DNA from: Actinomycetota bacterium | GTDB lineage: Bacteria > Actinomycetota > Actinomycetes > Mycobacteriales > JACQDL01 | Direction: 5' to 3' | DNA: 64,000 nt | Assembly: GCA_016201065.1 (NCBI GenBank) | Contig: JACQDL010000057.1 | Location: 62,001 to 126,000, forward strand | In this document: positions 1 to 10,666 of the stretch, in pieces | How positions within the stretch are numbered: the first letter of the stretch is position 1 | Layout: each line of letters begins with the position of its first letter | Notes under the pieces: generated by a model | Told to the model about the DNA's origin: nothing | What the model saw: the letters and a program-made list of their open reading frames with translations, nothing else | The model's database searches: none | Translations under genes and position numbers: made by a program

Positions 1-1346
1 AGGTGATCACCCGCGGCGCTGGGGTGCCGCTGACCGTGCTGGACACCACCGACCCCGGACAGGTGCGGTCCGCCATCGGTGATCGGCTGTCCCGCACCGT
101 GGTGGTCGTCTCCAGCAAGTCCGGCGGGACGGTGGAGACCGACAGCCATCGCCGGGCGTACGCGCAGGCGTTCCGTGCCGCCGGGCTCGCGGACGACGAG
201 GTCGGTCGGCGGTTCATCGTTGTCACCGATCCTGGCTCACCGCTGGAACGCACCGCCACGGAGCTCGGTGCCCGGGCGGTCTTCCTCGCCGCCCCGGATG
301 TCGGTGGCCGGTACTCGGCGCTGTCCGCCTTCGGCCTGGTCCCCTCCGCCCTCGCTGGCGTGGACATCGCCGCACTGCTCGCCGAGGCGCAGGCGGTGGC
401 CGGCCTGCTCGGCAAGAACGAGGCCAACCCGGGGCTCCAGCTCGGTGCCGCTCTCGGAGCCGCCTGGCGAACCGGCCACGACAAGGTCGCGATCGTCCAT
501 ACCGGCGCCGACGTCGCAGGGTTCGGCGACTGGGCCGAACAGCTCGTCGCCGAGTCGACCGGCAAGCAGGGCAGGGGCCTCCTCCCGGTCGTGGTCGAGG
601 GCGCCGGCGCGCCCGGCGGGTCCGGACCGGATGTCGCGACCGTGTTGGTCAGCGCCACCCCGACCACTCCGGCCACGCCGGCCGCTACCGGTGCGGACAG
701 CGGTCCGCCCACGGCCACCGTGACCGGACCGGTGGGTGCGCAGTTCCTGGTCTGGGAGTACGCCACCGCCCTGGCCGGCCGGGTGATCGGGATCAACCCG
801 TTCGACCAGCCGAACGTCGCCGAGTCGAAGGAGAACACGACCCGGATCCTCACCACGGGAGCCACGGTGGTCGCGCCGTCCTTCACCGACGGGCCCGTCG
901 ACGGGTATGGCGACGCCGGGTTGCTCGCCGGCGTCGTCGACCTCACCGGCGCGATCCACGCCCTGCTGGCGGCGGCGCCGGGGCGCGGGTACCTCGCCGT
1001 GATGGCATACCTCGACCGGCACGCGGACGCCGCGGCCGCCGGGCTACGGCAGGCCCTGGCCAGCCGGACCGACCGCGCCGTCACCTTCGGCTGGGGGCCA
1101 CGGTTCCTGCACTCCACCGGTCAGTACCACAAGGGCGGCCCGGCCGGCGGCTGCTTCCTCCAGCTCACCGGCGCGACGGTCGTCGACCTGCCGGTGCCCG
1201 GCCGGCCGTTCACCTTCGGTGAGCTCCAGGCGGCCCAGGCGGCCGGCGACATCCAGGCACTGGCCTCCCGCGGCTACCCGGTGCTGCGGCTGCACCTCAA
1301 CGACCGGGCAGCCGGTATCGCCCGGCTGCTGGCGGCGGTGCAGTGA
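1..1346 (+). CDS. pgi: Glucose-6-phosphate isomerase, 5' truncated by window edge
   Basis: Interconverts glucose 6-phosphate and fructose 6-phosphate in the cytoplasm. The frame is open to the left edge, so the GTG at base 3 is internal; about 447 residues remain of the roughly 550 usual for the family. Seen: the sugar-isomerase motif SKSGGT (visible residues 38-43), GGRYS (101-105), FDQPN followed by ESKENT (267-278), and HSTGQYHKGG (370-379). The FDQPN form resembles bacterial isomerases that can be fused to transaldolase; the missing N-terminus prevents testing this. Residues about 217-240 are a Thr/Ala/Pro-rich low-complexity insert, probably a surface loop. The stop overlaps the zwf GTG (GTGA), so the two genes are translationally coupled. 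Confidence 0.95.
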   Translation, partial: VITRGAGVPLTVLDTTDPGQVRSAIGDRLSRTVVVVSSKSGGTVETDSHRRAYAQAFRAAGLADDEVGRRFIVVTDPGSPLERTATELGARAVFLAAPDVGGRYSALSAFGLVPSALAGVDIAALLAEAQAVAGLLGKNEANPGLQLGAALGAAWRTGHDKVAIVHTGADVAGFGDWAEQLVAESTGKQGRGLLPVVVEGAGAPGGSGPDVATVLVSATPTTPATPAATGADSGPPTATVTGPVGAQFLVWEYATALAGRVIGINPFDQPNVAESKENTTRILTTGATVVAPSFTDGPVDGYGDAGLLAGVVDLTGAIHALLAAAPGRGYLAVMAYLDRHADAAAAGLRQALASRTDRAVTFGWGPRFLHSTGQYHKGGPAGGCFLQLTGATVVDLPVPGRPFTFGELQAAQAAGDIQALASRGYPVLRLHLNDRAAGIARLLAAVQ

Positions 1347-2890
1347 ACCGGCAGCGGGCCGCGGACCTCCCGCACACCAACCCGCTCCGCGACCCCCGGG
1401 ACCGGCGGCTGCCCCGGGTCCCTGAACCATGCGCGCTGGTCGTCTTCGGGGTCACCGGAGACCTGGCCCGCAAGAAGCTCATCCCCGCGGTGTACGACCT
1501 GGCCAACCGTGGCCTGCTGCCGACCGACTTCGTGCTGCTGGGCTTCGCCCGCCGGGACTGGGACCACGGCGCCTTCGAGGACGTCGCGAAGAACGCCGCC
1601 CGGGAACACTCCCGGACGCCGTGGCGGCAGGACGTCTGGCGGCGGCTGATCGGCAACATCAAGTTCGTGCCGGGCGCCTTCGATGACGACGCCGCGTTCG
1701 ATCAGCTGGCGGCCACCCTCGGCCAGCTGCGGGACAGTCACGGCATCCGGGGCAACGCGGCGTTCTACCTGTCCGTGCCACCCACGATGTTCCCGGTCGT
1801 GCTCCGGCAGCTCGCCCGCACCGGGATGGCCGACAACGACAGGTCGGGCGGCTGGCGTCGGGTCGTCGTGGAGAAGCCGTTCGGCCACGACCTGGACTCC
1901 AGTCGGGAGCTGAACGCCCTGGTGGACGACGTGTTCACGGCACCTGACGTGTTCCGGATCGACCACTACCTCGGCAAGGAGACCGTCCAGAACCTGCTCG
2001 CCCTGCGGTTCGCCAACACCCTGTTCGAGCCCGTGTGGAACGCCAACTACGTCGACTCGGTCCAGATCACCATGGCCGAGGATGTCGGGATCGAGAGCCG
2101 CGCCGCCTTCTACGACCGGACCGGCGCCGCCCGGGATGTCCTGCAGAACCACCTCCTCCAGCTTCTGGCGCTGACCGCCATGGAGGAACCGGTGGAGTTC
2201 ACCGCGGACGCGATCCGCACCGAGAAGCTCAAGGTGCTGCGGGCCATCACGCTGCCACGTGACCTGGCCGACGCCGCGGTACGCGGCCAGTACGCCCAGG
2301 GGTGGCTGGCCGGCGAGCGGGTGAACGGCTACCTCCAGGAGAAGGACGTCCCGGCCGAGTCGACCACCGAGACCTTCGCCGCGGTCCGCCTCGGCCTCGG
2401 CACCCGCCGGTGGGCGGGGGTTCCCTTCTACCTGCGGACCGGAAAGCGGCTACCCAGGCGGGTCACCGAGATCGCGGTGGTGTTCCGGCAGGCCCCGCAC
2501 CTGCCGTTCGTGGCGACGGACACCGAGGAGCTCGGGCACAACCAGCTCGTGATCCGGGTCCAGCCGGACGAGGGTGTCACGATGAAGTTCGGCTCGAAGG
2601 TGCCGGGCTCCACGATGGAGGTCCGCGACGTCGCGATGGACTTCCTCTACGGCGAGCAGTTCACCGAGTCGAGCCCGGAGGCCTACGAGCGGCTGCTGCT
2701 GGACGTCCTGCTCGGCGACGCGACGCTGTTCCCGCGTAACGACGAGGTCGAGGCGTCGTGGCGGGTCATCGATCCGCTGGAGGAGTTCTGGACCGGCACG
2801 CAGCCGTTCCAGTACCGGGCCGGCGAGTGGGGGCCGAAGGAGGCCGATCAGATGCTCGGTCGGCACGGTCGACGGTGGCGGCGGCCATGA
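1343..2890 (+). CDS. zwf: Glucose-6-phosphate 1-dehydrogenase
   Basis: Oxidises glucose 6-phosphate to 6-phosphogluconolactone with NAD(P)+, the committed step of the oxidative pentose phosphate pathway. The 515-residue length is normal. Seen: the N-terminal nucleotide-binding loop GVTGDLARKK (residues 36-45) and the catalytic signature RIDHYLGKE (205-213), which holds the substrate-binding His and Lys. The GTG start at 1343 overlaps the pgi stop. The stop overlaps the opcA ATG (ATGA at 2887-2890). It lies in a tight pgi-zwf-opcA-pgl operon, which fits co-regulated NADPH production. Confidence 0.97.
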   Translation: MNRQRAADLPHTNPLRDPRDRRLPRVPEPCALVVFGVTGDLARKKLIPAVYDLANRGLLPTDFVLLGFARRDWDHGAFEDVAKNAAREHSRTPWRQDVWRRLIGNIKFVPGAFDDDAAFDQLAATLGQLRDSHGIRGNAAFYLSVPPTMFPVVLRQLARTGMADNDRSGGWRRVVVEKPFGHDLDSSRELNALVDDVFTAPDVFRIDHYLGKETVQNLLALRFANTLFEPVWNANYVDSVQITMAEDVGIESRAAFYDRTGAARDVLQNHLLQLLALTAMEEPVEFTADAIRTEKLKVLRAITLPRDLADAAVRGQYAQGWLAGERVNGYLQEKDVPAESTTETFAAVRLGLGTRRWAGVPFYLRTGKRLPRRVTEIAVVFRQAPHLPFVATDTEELGHNQLVIRVQPDEGVTMKFGSKVPGSTMEVRDVAMDFLYGEQFTESSPEAYERLLLDVLLGDATLFPRNDEVEASWRVIDPLEEFWTGTQPFQYRAGEWGPKEADQMLGRHGRRWRRP

Positions 2891-3918
2891 CCACCCTGTG
2901 GGACACCTCCGGGACGGCCGTGGTCAAGGCGCTCGCCGCGGAACGGCGCAGCGGCGGTTCGATGACCTCCGGATGCGTTCTGACGCTGGTTGTCGTCGTC
3001 GACGAGAAGGACGTCCACGAGGCCGAGGAGGCGGCGGCCCGGGCCGCCCAGGCGCACCCCCTGCGGTTGCTGATCGTGATCCGCCGGCAGATCGAGACGC
3101 CGGTACCGCGGCTCGACGCCGAGGTGACGATCGGTGGCCGGCTGGGACCGGGCGAGGCGGTGGTGATGCGGATGTACGGCCGGCTCGGTCTGCACGCCGA
3201 GTCGGTGGTGCTCCCACTGCTCGCACCGGACGCGCCGGTCGTCACCTGGTGGCACGCGCAGCCCCCGGACCTCATCGCCCACGACCCGCTCGGCGTGCTC
3301 GCCGACCGCCGGGTGACCGACTCCAGCCTCGCCGCCGACCCGCGGGCCGCCCTGGCGTTGCGGGCCAACGACTACGCGCCGGGTGACACCGACCTGGCCT
3401 GGACCCGGACCACCGCGTGGCGCTCCGATCTCGCCAGCGCCTTCGACACGCTGCGGTGCCGGCCCACGGCAGCCTCGGTGCAGGGCGGCGACACCGACCC
3501 GAGCGCGCTGCTGCTGGCCGGGTGGCTCAGCAGCCGGCTCGCCACACCGGTGTCGGTGCAGGCCGGCGAGGGATACGGCATCGACGGCGTCCGGATCGGG
3601 CTGGAGGACACCCACGACCTCCTGCTGTGCCGGTCCAACGGTGACCATGTCGTGCTGCAGCGGGCCGGCGCCGCCGACTCCACCTCCCCGCGGGCCGAGC
3701 GTGACCTCGGCGACCTGCTCGCCGAGGAGCTCCGCCATCTCGACGCCGACCAGCCCTACGGTGAGGCGCTGGGCGCGGCATTCGGTCTGGCCGACCTGAC
3801 CAACCGGCCGCCGACCCGGGTCCACATCTGGCACGACCCGATGCAGCAGACCGCCACCCCCGAACCTGCCGGGCCGAGCAGGACCGCCGGGGCACGGCGG
3901 GACCGGCCGGCGCCATGA
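2887..3918 (+). CDS. opcA: OpcA, glucose-6-phosphate dehydrogenase assembly/activator protein
   Basis: OpcA is the non-catalytic partner that promotes assembly and activity of glucose-6-phosphate dehydrogenase in cyanobacteria and actinobacteria. The protein has 343 residues and begins MTTLWDTSGT, a typical actinobacterial OpcA N-terminus. The same frame is open further upstream to 2758, but that stretch lies inside zwf and is not OpcA-like. I therefore chose the ATG at 2887, which overlaps the zwf stop by four bases. The end of the gene overlaps pgl in the same ATGA manner. No enzymatic motif is visible, as expected. The C-terminal 25 residues are Ala/Pro/Gly-rich and probably disordered. 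Confidence 0.95.
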   Translation: MTTLWDTSGTAVVKALAAERRSGGSMTSGCVLTLVVVVDEKDVHEAEEAAARAAQAHPLRLLIVIRRQIETPVPRLDAEVTIGGRLGPGEAVVMRMYGRLGLHAESVVLPLLAPDAPVVTWWHAQPPDLIAHDPLGVLADRRVTDSSLAADPRAALALRANDYAPGDTDLAWTRTTAWRSDLASAFDTLRCRPTAASVQGGDTDPSALLLAGWLSSRLATPVSVQAGEGYGIDGVRIGLEDTHDLLLCRSNGDHVVLQRAGAADSTSPRAERDLGDLLAEELRHLDADQPYGEALGAAFGLADLTNRPPTRVHIWHDPMQQTATPEPAGPSRTAGARRDRPAP

Positions 3919-4694
3919 GCCGTCCCGAGGTCGTCGTGCACAGCTCCGCCGACCTGCTGGCCAAGGCGGTCGCCGCCCGGCTGGTGACCCGACTGGTGGA
4001 CGCCCAGGCCGCCCGAGGCGGTGCGTCGATCGTGCTCACCGGCGGTCGGGTGGGCATCCAGACGCTGCGGGAACTGCACGCGAGCCCGGCGCGCGATGCG
4101 GTCGACTGGCAGCGGGTCGAGGTGTGGTGGGGTGACGAGCGATGGCTGCCGGCCAGCTCCGCCGAGCGCAACGACGTGCAGGCCCGCGCGGCCCTGCTGG
4201 ACGCCGTGGCGATGGACCCGGCGCGGGTCCATCCGCTGCCCGCGGCTGACGGCCCGTTCAGCGGTGACCCGGAGGAGGCGGCCGAGGCGTACGCCACCGA
4301 GCTCGCCACGGCGGCCGGCCGTGACCACCATGGCGACGTGCCCCGCTTCGACGTGCTGTTGCTCGGCGTCGGCGAGGAGGGGCACACGGCCTCGATCTTC
4401 CCCGAGTCCCCGGCCGCGCACGACCAGCGGGCCGTGATCGCGGTGCGGGGCTGCCCCAAACCGCCGCCGACCCGGTTGACGCTCGGTTTCCGGGCGATCC
4501 GGTCAGCTGCTGAGGTGTGGCTGGTCGCGGCCGGTGCCGACAAGGCCAGCGCGGTCGCCCTGGCCCTCGGCGGTGCCGGCGAGGTGCAGCTTCCCGCCGC
4601 CGGCGCCACCGGGCTGAACCGCACACTGTGGCTGCTGGACCGGGCGGCCGCCAGCAAGCTTCCGACCGGGCTGGCCCGGCTCCCGGTCAGCTAG
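3915..4694 (+). CDS. pgl: 6-phosphogluconolactonase
   Basis: Hydrolyses 6-phosphogluconolactone to 6-phosphogluconate, following Zwf. The protein has 259 residues, the normal size. Seen: GDERWLPASSAERN near residues 75-90 and LLGVGEEGHTASIFP near 151-165, both signatures of the DevB/SOL lactonase family. The ATG at 3915 overlaps the opcA stop. This is the last gene of the operon. It is followed by a run of short repeats and a strong hairpin that separate it from the convergent rbpA. Confidence 0.96.
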   Translation: MSRPEVVVHSSADLLAKAVAARLVTRLVDAQAARGGASIVLTGGRVGIQTLRELHASPARDAVDWQRVEVWWGDERWLPASSAERNDVQARAALLDAVAMDPARVHPLPAADGPFSGDPEEAAEAYATELATAAGRDHHGDVPRFDVLLLGVGEEGHTASIFPESPAAHDQRAVIAVRGCPKPPPTRLTLGFRAIRSAAEVWLVAAGADKASAVALALGGAGEVQLPAAGATGLNRTLWLLDRAAASKLPTGLARLPVS

Positions 4695-4696
4695 CG

Positions 4697-4781
4697 GTCC
4701 CAGCGACCTGGGAGTCCCAGCGAGCCGGGAGTCCCAGTGAGCCGTGAGTCCCAGTGAGGTAGGAGTCCCGGTGAGCTGGGG
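4697..4781. repeat. Five tandem 17-bp repeats between pgl and rbpA
   Basis: Five head-to-tail imperfect copies of a 17-bp unit start at 4697, 4714, 4731, 4748 and 4765. Consensus: GTCCCAGYGAGCYGGGA. The first copy contains the inverted pair TCCCAG/CTGGGA around CGAC; later copies keep the 5' half and drift in the 3' half. The array starts two bases after the pgl stop and abuts the hairpin at 4782. Its function is unknown. It may add to transcription termination between convergent operons, or be a simple slippage product. Confidence 0.9.
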
Positions 4782-4824
4782 CGGGCACCGGTCGGCACGA
4801 GACCCTCACCGCGACCGGTGCCCG
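4782..4824. terminator. Bidirectional hairpin between convergent pgl and rbpA
   Basis: A perfect 13-bp inverted repeat (4782-4794 and 4812-4824) encloses a 17-nt loop. It lies between the 3' ends of pgl (plus) and rbpA (minus, stop at 4832). There is no T-tract on either side, as is common for actinobacterial intrinsic terminators. Symmetry and position suggest it terminates both operons. Confidence 0.7.
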
Positions 4825-4831
4825 GACCAGC

Positions 4832-5176
4832 CTACCGCTCGCCGCGGCGGGCCCGCAGCTTGGCGAGCGCCTCCTCAAGGATCGCGGCACCCTCCGCGTC
4901 GGTCCGGCGTTCCTTGACGTACGCGAGATGGGTCTTGTACGGCTCGTTCCGCAACGGCGCCGGTGGGCTGCTGCGATCCGGTCCCGCCGGGAAACCGCAC
5001 TGCGGGCAGTCCCAGCTCTCCGGGACCATTGCTTCGAGAGCGAAGGAAGGCCGGACCTCATGTCCGTTGACGCACCAGAACTGGACCCGACGACGCGGTG
5101 CCGACTCGCCTCGCTCGGCCTCCCCCATCGGACCCGCGCCGACCCGCGTGCCCTTGATGGCGTTGCCACCTGCCAC
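4832..5176 (-). CDS. rbpA: RNA polymerase-binding protein RbpA
   Basis: RbpA is an actinobacterial transcription activator that binds the principal sigma factor and RNA polymerase and stabilises open complexes. The protein has 114 residues. Seen: the zinc-ribbon-like core with CVNGH and, further on, CPQCG, and the C-terminal sigma-interaction stretch around KTHLAYVKERR. It starts with GTG at 5176, preceded by AAAGGAG at a spacing of eight. It is last after gap-pgk-tpiA-SBP-secG, but a 214-bp gap to secG leaves room for its own promoter. I looked for a SigR-type GGAAT-N18/19-GTT promoter there and found none convincing. Confidence 0.96.
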   Translation of the reverse strand: MAGGNAIKGTRVGAGPMGEAERGESAPRRRVQFWCVNGHEVRPSFALEAMVPESWDCPQCGFPAGPDRSSPPAPLRNEPYKTHLAYVKERRTDAEGAAILEEALAKLRARRGER

Positions 5177-5390
5177 GGTGTGTGCTCCTTTGACCGGTCT
5201 TCACGACTCCCGCGGGACCCGCCGTGGGTGGCCGCCGCGACTCGCCGCGGCAACCCCCCACCACACCAGTGGCGCGGCCCCTACGGGCAACTTCCAGACA
5301 ACGTCCGGGCGCTCCAGCGGTCAGGGGAGCTCATGGGGTAACGCTACGCGATGGCCGGCCCGGCCCGGGCGGACGGCCACCCGCACGGAG

Positions 5391-5624
5391 CTAGCCGGCC
5401 TTCTCCAGCAGGCCGAGCGCCACGATGCAGGCGGTCCAGAGCAGGCCGGTGACCAGGGTCATCCGGTCGAGGTTCTTCTCCACCACGGACGAGCCGGACA
5501 GCGAGGAGGACATCGAGCCGCCGAACATCGACGACAGGCCGCCGCCCTTGCCGCGGTGCAGCAGGACCAGGACCACGAGCAGCACGCTCGAAAGCACCAG
5601 AACGATCGACAAGCCGAGAGTCAT
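5391..5624 (-). CDS. secG: Preprotein translocase subunit SecG
   Basis: SecG is the small accessory subunit of the SecYEG translocon in the cytoplasmic membrane. The protein has 77 residues and two transmembrane helices (about 2-22 and 55-72). They flank a cytoplasmic glycine/serine-rich loop containing HRGKGGGLSSMFGG, the family hallmark. The ATG start has only a weak ribosome-binding site. It lies 86 bp downstream of the lipoprotein gene in the gap-pgk-tpiA line, the usual actinobacterial neighbourhood for secG. Confidence 0.95.
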   Translation of the reverse strand: MTLGLSIVLVLSSVLLVVLVLLHRGKGGGLSSMFGGSMSSSLSGSSVVEKNLDRMTLVTGLLWTACIVALGLLEKAG

Positions 5625-5710
5625 CGCCGCAAGTCACGCCTCTCCGATGGTGTGGACACCACAGGCTACCCCCCGCGGGCACCCCGCTGGCCGCGGTCGG
5701 CACTCTTCGC

Positions 5711-7483
5711 TCACGCCACGCCGACCGAGACGAGGTCGTGGTTGCCCCAGACGACCTGCACGTAGGCGTTGCGCACCCGGGCGCTGGTGAGGAGCACGAC
5801 CTTGTCCTCGACCAACGGCACGTAGCCGGCCCGCTGCATCGCCACCGCGTTGACCCGACGCCACAGCTCGCCAGCCACCACCGGGTCGACCTCACCCGCG
5901 GCCGAGTCGGCCAGCCGCGCCAGGCCGAGGTCGGAGAGCTGGGCGTAGTTGGTGTTGCCCAGCGACGCCGTGTTGCGGCTGTCCAGCAGCGGCGGGAGGA
6001 ACGCCGCCAGCGACGGGAAGTCCGCCGACCAGCTCACCACCACGATCCCGTACCCGCCGTCAGCGATCGCCTTCGGCGCGCCGGCACCGGAGGTCAGGAA
6101 GACCTCCTCCGGGAACGGTCGCACCTCCGCCTCGATGCCGACCCGGGCCAGCGCCGTGCTGACCTCCTGGGCGATCCGCAGGCTCCGGCCGGAACCCACG
6201 GTGGCGATCCTGGTGCTGAACCCGCCGGGATGCCCGCACGCCGCGAGCTCACCGCGGGCCCGGGCAAGGTCGCCGTGGTTCCCCTCGCCGCTCGGGAACG
6301 GCGCGCTGGCCGGATAGCCCGGCAGGGTGCGCGGCCACAGCGAGGTGGCCAGGGTCGCGCCGTAGTCCCCGCCGAGCCCGTCCTTGATGGCGGCCTTGTC
6401 GACCGCGTACTGCACGGCGTACCGGCAGTGCGGGTTGCGCATCGGTGCCACCGTCGCCGGCAGCGCCAGCATCCGCAGGCTGCTGTTGATCGGGTTGTCG
6501 GTCCGGGCCGCGAGGTCCCGGTCGCGCAGCGTGCTCGCGACCGAGTCCGGCTGCAGGCCCGATCCGGTGATGTCCAGGTCAGCGCCGCCGTCCCGCAGCC
6601 GCGCGTCCCGCTCGGTCGGGGTCAGACCCACCACGAGCTCGATCCGGTCCGGTAGGGCGGTGCGGACCAGGTCCGTTCGCCGGTCCCACTGGGTGTTGCG
6701 GACCAGCACGACGGTTCCGTGGGACGCCGTACCGGTGGTGGTCGTGGTGATCGTGGGGTGGTAGGGACCAGCGAAGCGGTAGGGACCCGAGGAGACCGGC
6801 TTCGCGCCGTAGTCCTTGCCGGTGTCCAGCGCCGCCGGCACCGGGCTGGCGTCCGGCAGTGCGAGCACCCGGTCGAAGTCCGCGAACGGCTTGGTCAGCC
6901 GGAAGACCACGGTCCGCGCATCCGGGGTCGTGATCGCGGCGAGGCCACCCTTGTGCAGGTCCTTGTCCTGGTACGGCCCGGGGAACGGGTCCTTCGGGTT
7001 GTCGAGGAGCTGGACCAGCCAGCTCGGGCCGCCGGCGAGTGTCCCGGCGGCGAAGGCCCGCTCGATGCCGTACTTGACGTCCACGGCGGTGATCGGCTGC
7101 CCGTTCTCGAACCGGATGCCGGTCCGCAGGGTGTAGGTCCAGCTCCGCCCGCCGTTGCTGACCCGGCCGAGACTGGCCGCGAGGTCCGGCACCACCCCCG
7201 CCCCCGCGGGACCGGGGCGGGGGGCGAAGGTGACGAGCTGCCGGGTGTACAGGCGCATGAAGTTCCAGCTGCCGTACTGGTACGACCGGGTCGGGTCGAG
7301 GCTGGCGATCGGACCGGCAACCAGGCGCAGGGTGCCGCCGGCCGTCTCCGACGGTGCCCGGACGCCGGTCAGGCCGAGGTTGCCGCTGGTCGCGCCGGCT
7401 CCGCTCGCCGGGGAGTGCACCCCCACCCGGCAGCCGGAGACCACCAGCAGCAGCGTCACCGCCACCGCCCGGACCGCGGTCAC
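5711..7483 (-). CDS. ABC transporter family-5 solute-binding lipoprotein (orphan)
   Basis: The 590-residue product starts with a lipoprotein signal peptide: a charged start, a hydrophobic core, and the lipobox LVVSGC with Cys at about residue 18. The mature part reads as a family-5 extracellular solute-binding protein (peptide, nickel or sugar-oligomer type). It has [24 protein letters not shown] text near 120 and the long two-lobe layout. No permease or ATPase gene is adjacent, so it must work with components encoded elsewhere or act as a sensor. The GTG start overlaps the tpiA stop (GTGA), coupling it to glycolytic genes. Substrate unknown. Confidence 0.88.
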   Translation of the reverse strand: MTAVRAVAVTLLLVVSGCRVGVHSPASGAGATSGNLGLTGVRAPSETAGGTLRLVAGPIASLDPTRSYQYGSWNFMRLYTRQLVTFAPRPGPAGAGVVPDLAASLGRVSNGGRSWTYTLRTGIRFENGQPITAVDVKYGIERAFAAGTLAGGPSWLVQLLDNPKDPFPGPYQDKDLHKGGLAAITTPDARTVVFRLTKPFADFDRVLALPDASPVPAALDTGKDYGAKPVSSGPYRFAGPYHPTITTTTTGTASHGTVVLVRNTQWDRRTDLVRTALPDRIELVVGLTPTERDARLRDGGADLDITGSGLQPDSVASTLRDRDLAARTDNPINSSLRMLALPATVAPMRNPHCRYAVQYAVDKAAIKDGLGGDYGATLATSLWPRTLPGYPASAPFPSGEGNHGDLARARGELAACGHPGGFSTRIATVGSGRSLRIAQEVSTALARVGIEAEVRPFPEEVFLTSGAGAPKAIADGGYGIVVVSWSADFPSLAAFLPPLLDSRNTASLGNTNYAQLSDLGLARLADSAAGEVDPVVAGELWRRVNAVAMQRAGYVPLVEDKVVLLTSARVRNAYVQVVWGNHDLVSVGVA

Positions 7484-8292
7484 GATGCGCTGACAACCTC
7501 GGCGGCGACACCGCAGATGGTCGCGAACTCCTCGCCGGACAGGCTCGCGCCACCGACCAGCGCACCGTCAACGTCCGGCTGGGCGAGGATGCCGGCGGTG
7601 CTGTCGGCCTTCACCGAGCCGCCGTAGAGGATCCGCATCGCGTCCGCGACCTCCCGGCCGTAGCTGTCGGCCAGCCGGCCCCGGATCGCCGCGCAGACCT
7701 CCTGGGCGTCCTGCGGGGTGGCGACCTTACCGGTGCCGATCGCCCAGACCGGCTCGTAGGCGACGACCAGGGTGCGGGCCTGCTCCGCCGACACCCTGGC
7801 CAGCGCCGCGGTGAGCTGACCCAGGCAGTGCTCGACCTGCCCGCCCGCCTCCCGGACGTCCAGCCGCTCGCCGACGCACAGGATCGGCGTGATCCCGTGC
7901 TGGTAGGCCGCCTTCACCTTGGCGTTGACCAGCCGGTCGTCCTCACCGTGGTGCTCCCGGCGCTCGGAGTGCCCGACCACCACGTAGGAGCAGCCGAGCT
8001 TGGCGAGCATCGACGCGCTGATCTCACCGGTGTACGCCCCCGACGCGTGCGCCGAGACGTCCTGCGCGCCGTACCCCATCGGGAGCCTGTCCCCGTCGAT
8101 GAGCGTCTGCACGCTGCGCAGGTCCACGAACGGTGGCAGGACCACGACCTCGATCAGGTCGAAGACCGCTTCGCGGAGGCTGAACACGATCTTCTGGACG
8201 AGCGCGATCGCCTCCAGGTGGTTGAGGTTCATCTTCCAGTTGCCGGCGATCAGCGGCCGCCGGGCCGGCCCGCGGGAAGCGGCCTTGCCCAC
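7480..8292 (-). CDS. tpiA: Triosephosphate isomerase
   Basis: Interconverts dihydroxyacetone phosphate and glyceraldehyde 3-phosphate. The protein has 270 residues, slightly long because of a basic N-terminal extension of about ten residues. Catalytic residues are visible: Lys20 in GNWKMN, His108 in VVGHSERR, and Glu180 in [11 protein letters not shown]. The phosphate loop YGGSVK is at 223-228. The GTG start at 8292 directly abuts the pgk stop at 8293, and the stop overlaps the lipoprotein gene. Confidence 0.97.
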   Translation of the reverse strand: MGKAASRGPARRPLIAGNWKMNLNHLEAIALVQKIVFSLREAVFDLIEVVVLPPFVDLRSVQTLIDGDRLPMGYGAQDVSAHASGAYTGEISASMLAKLGCSYVVVGHSERREHHGEDDRLVNAKVKAAYQHGITPILCVGERLDVREAGGQVEHCLGQLTAALARVSAEQARTLVVAYEPVWAIGTGKVATPQDAQEVCAAIRGRLADSYGREVADAMRILYGGSVKADSTAGILAQPDVDGALVGGASLSGEEFATICGVAAEVVSAS

Positions 8293-10490
<2,198 letters not shown>

Positions 10491-10666
10491 TCAGCTAGTA
10501 CGCCCGCCGGAGCCGAGCCGACGGAACTTGGGCAACCGTCCTGGCCTCATCGCCACGCGAGCACCCTAACTGGCCGGTGGCCGGACCTGGTGGACCGGGC
10601 CGCCCGCCTCACCAGGCCGAAGGACCCGGTGCGGTGGGCGGCCCGGTCACCCGACACCTCCGGAAC

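Noticed and set aside
5177..5390. SigR-type promoter (GGAAT-N18/19-GTT) for rbpA
   Set aside because: Only GGAAG was found on the minus strand, with no GTT at the required distance.
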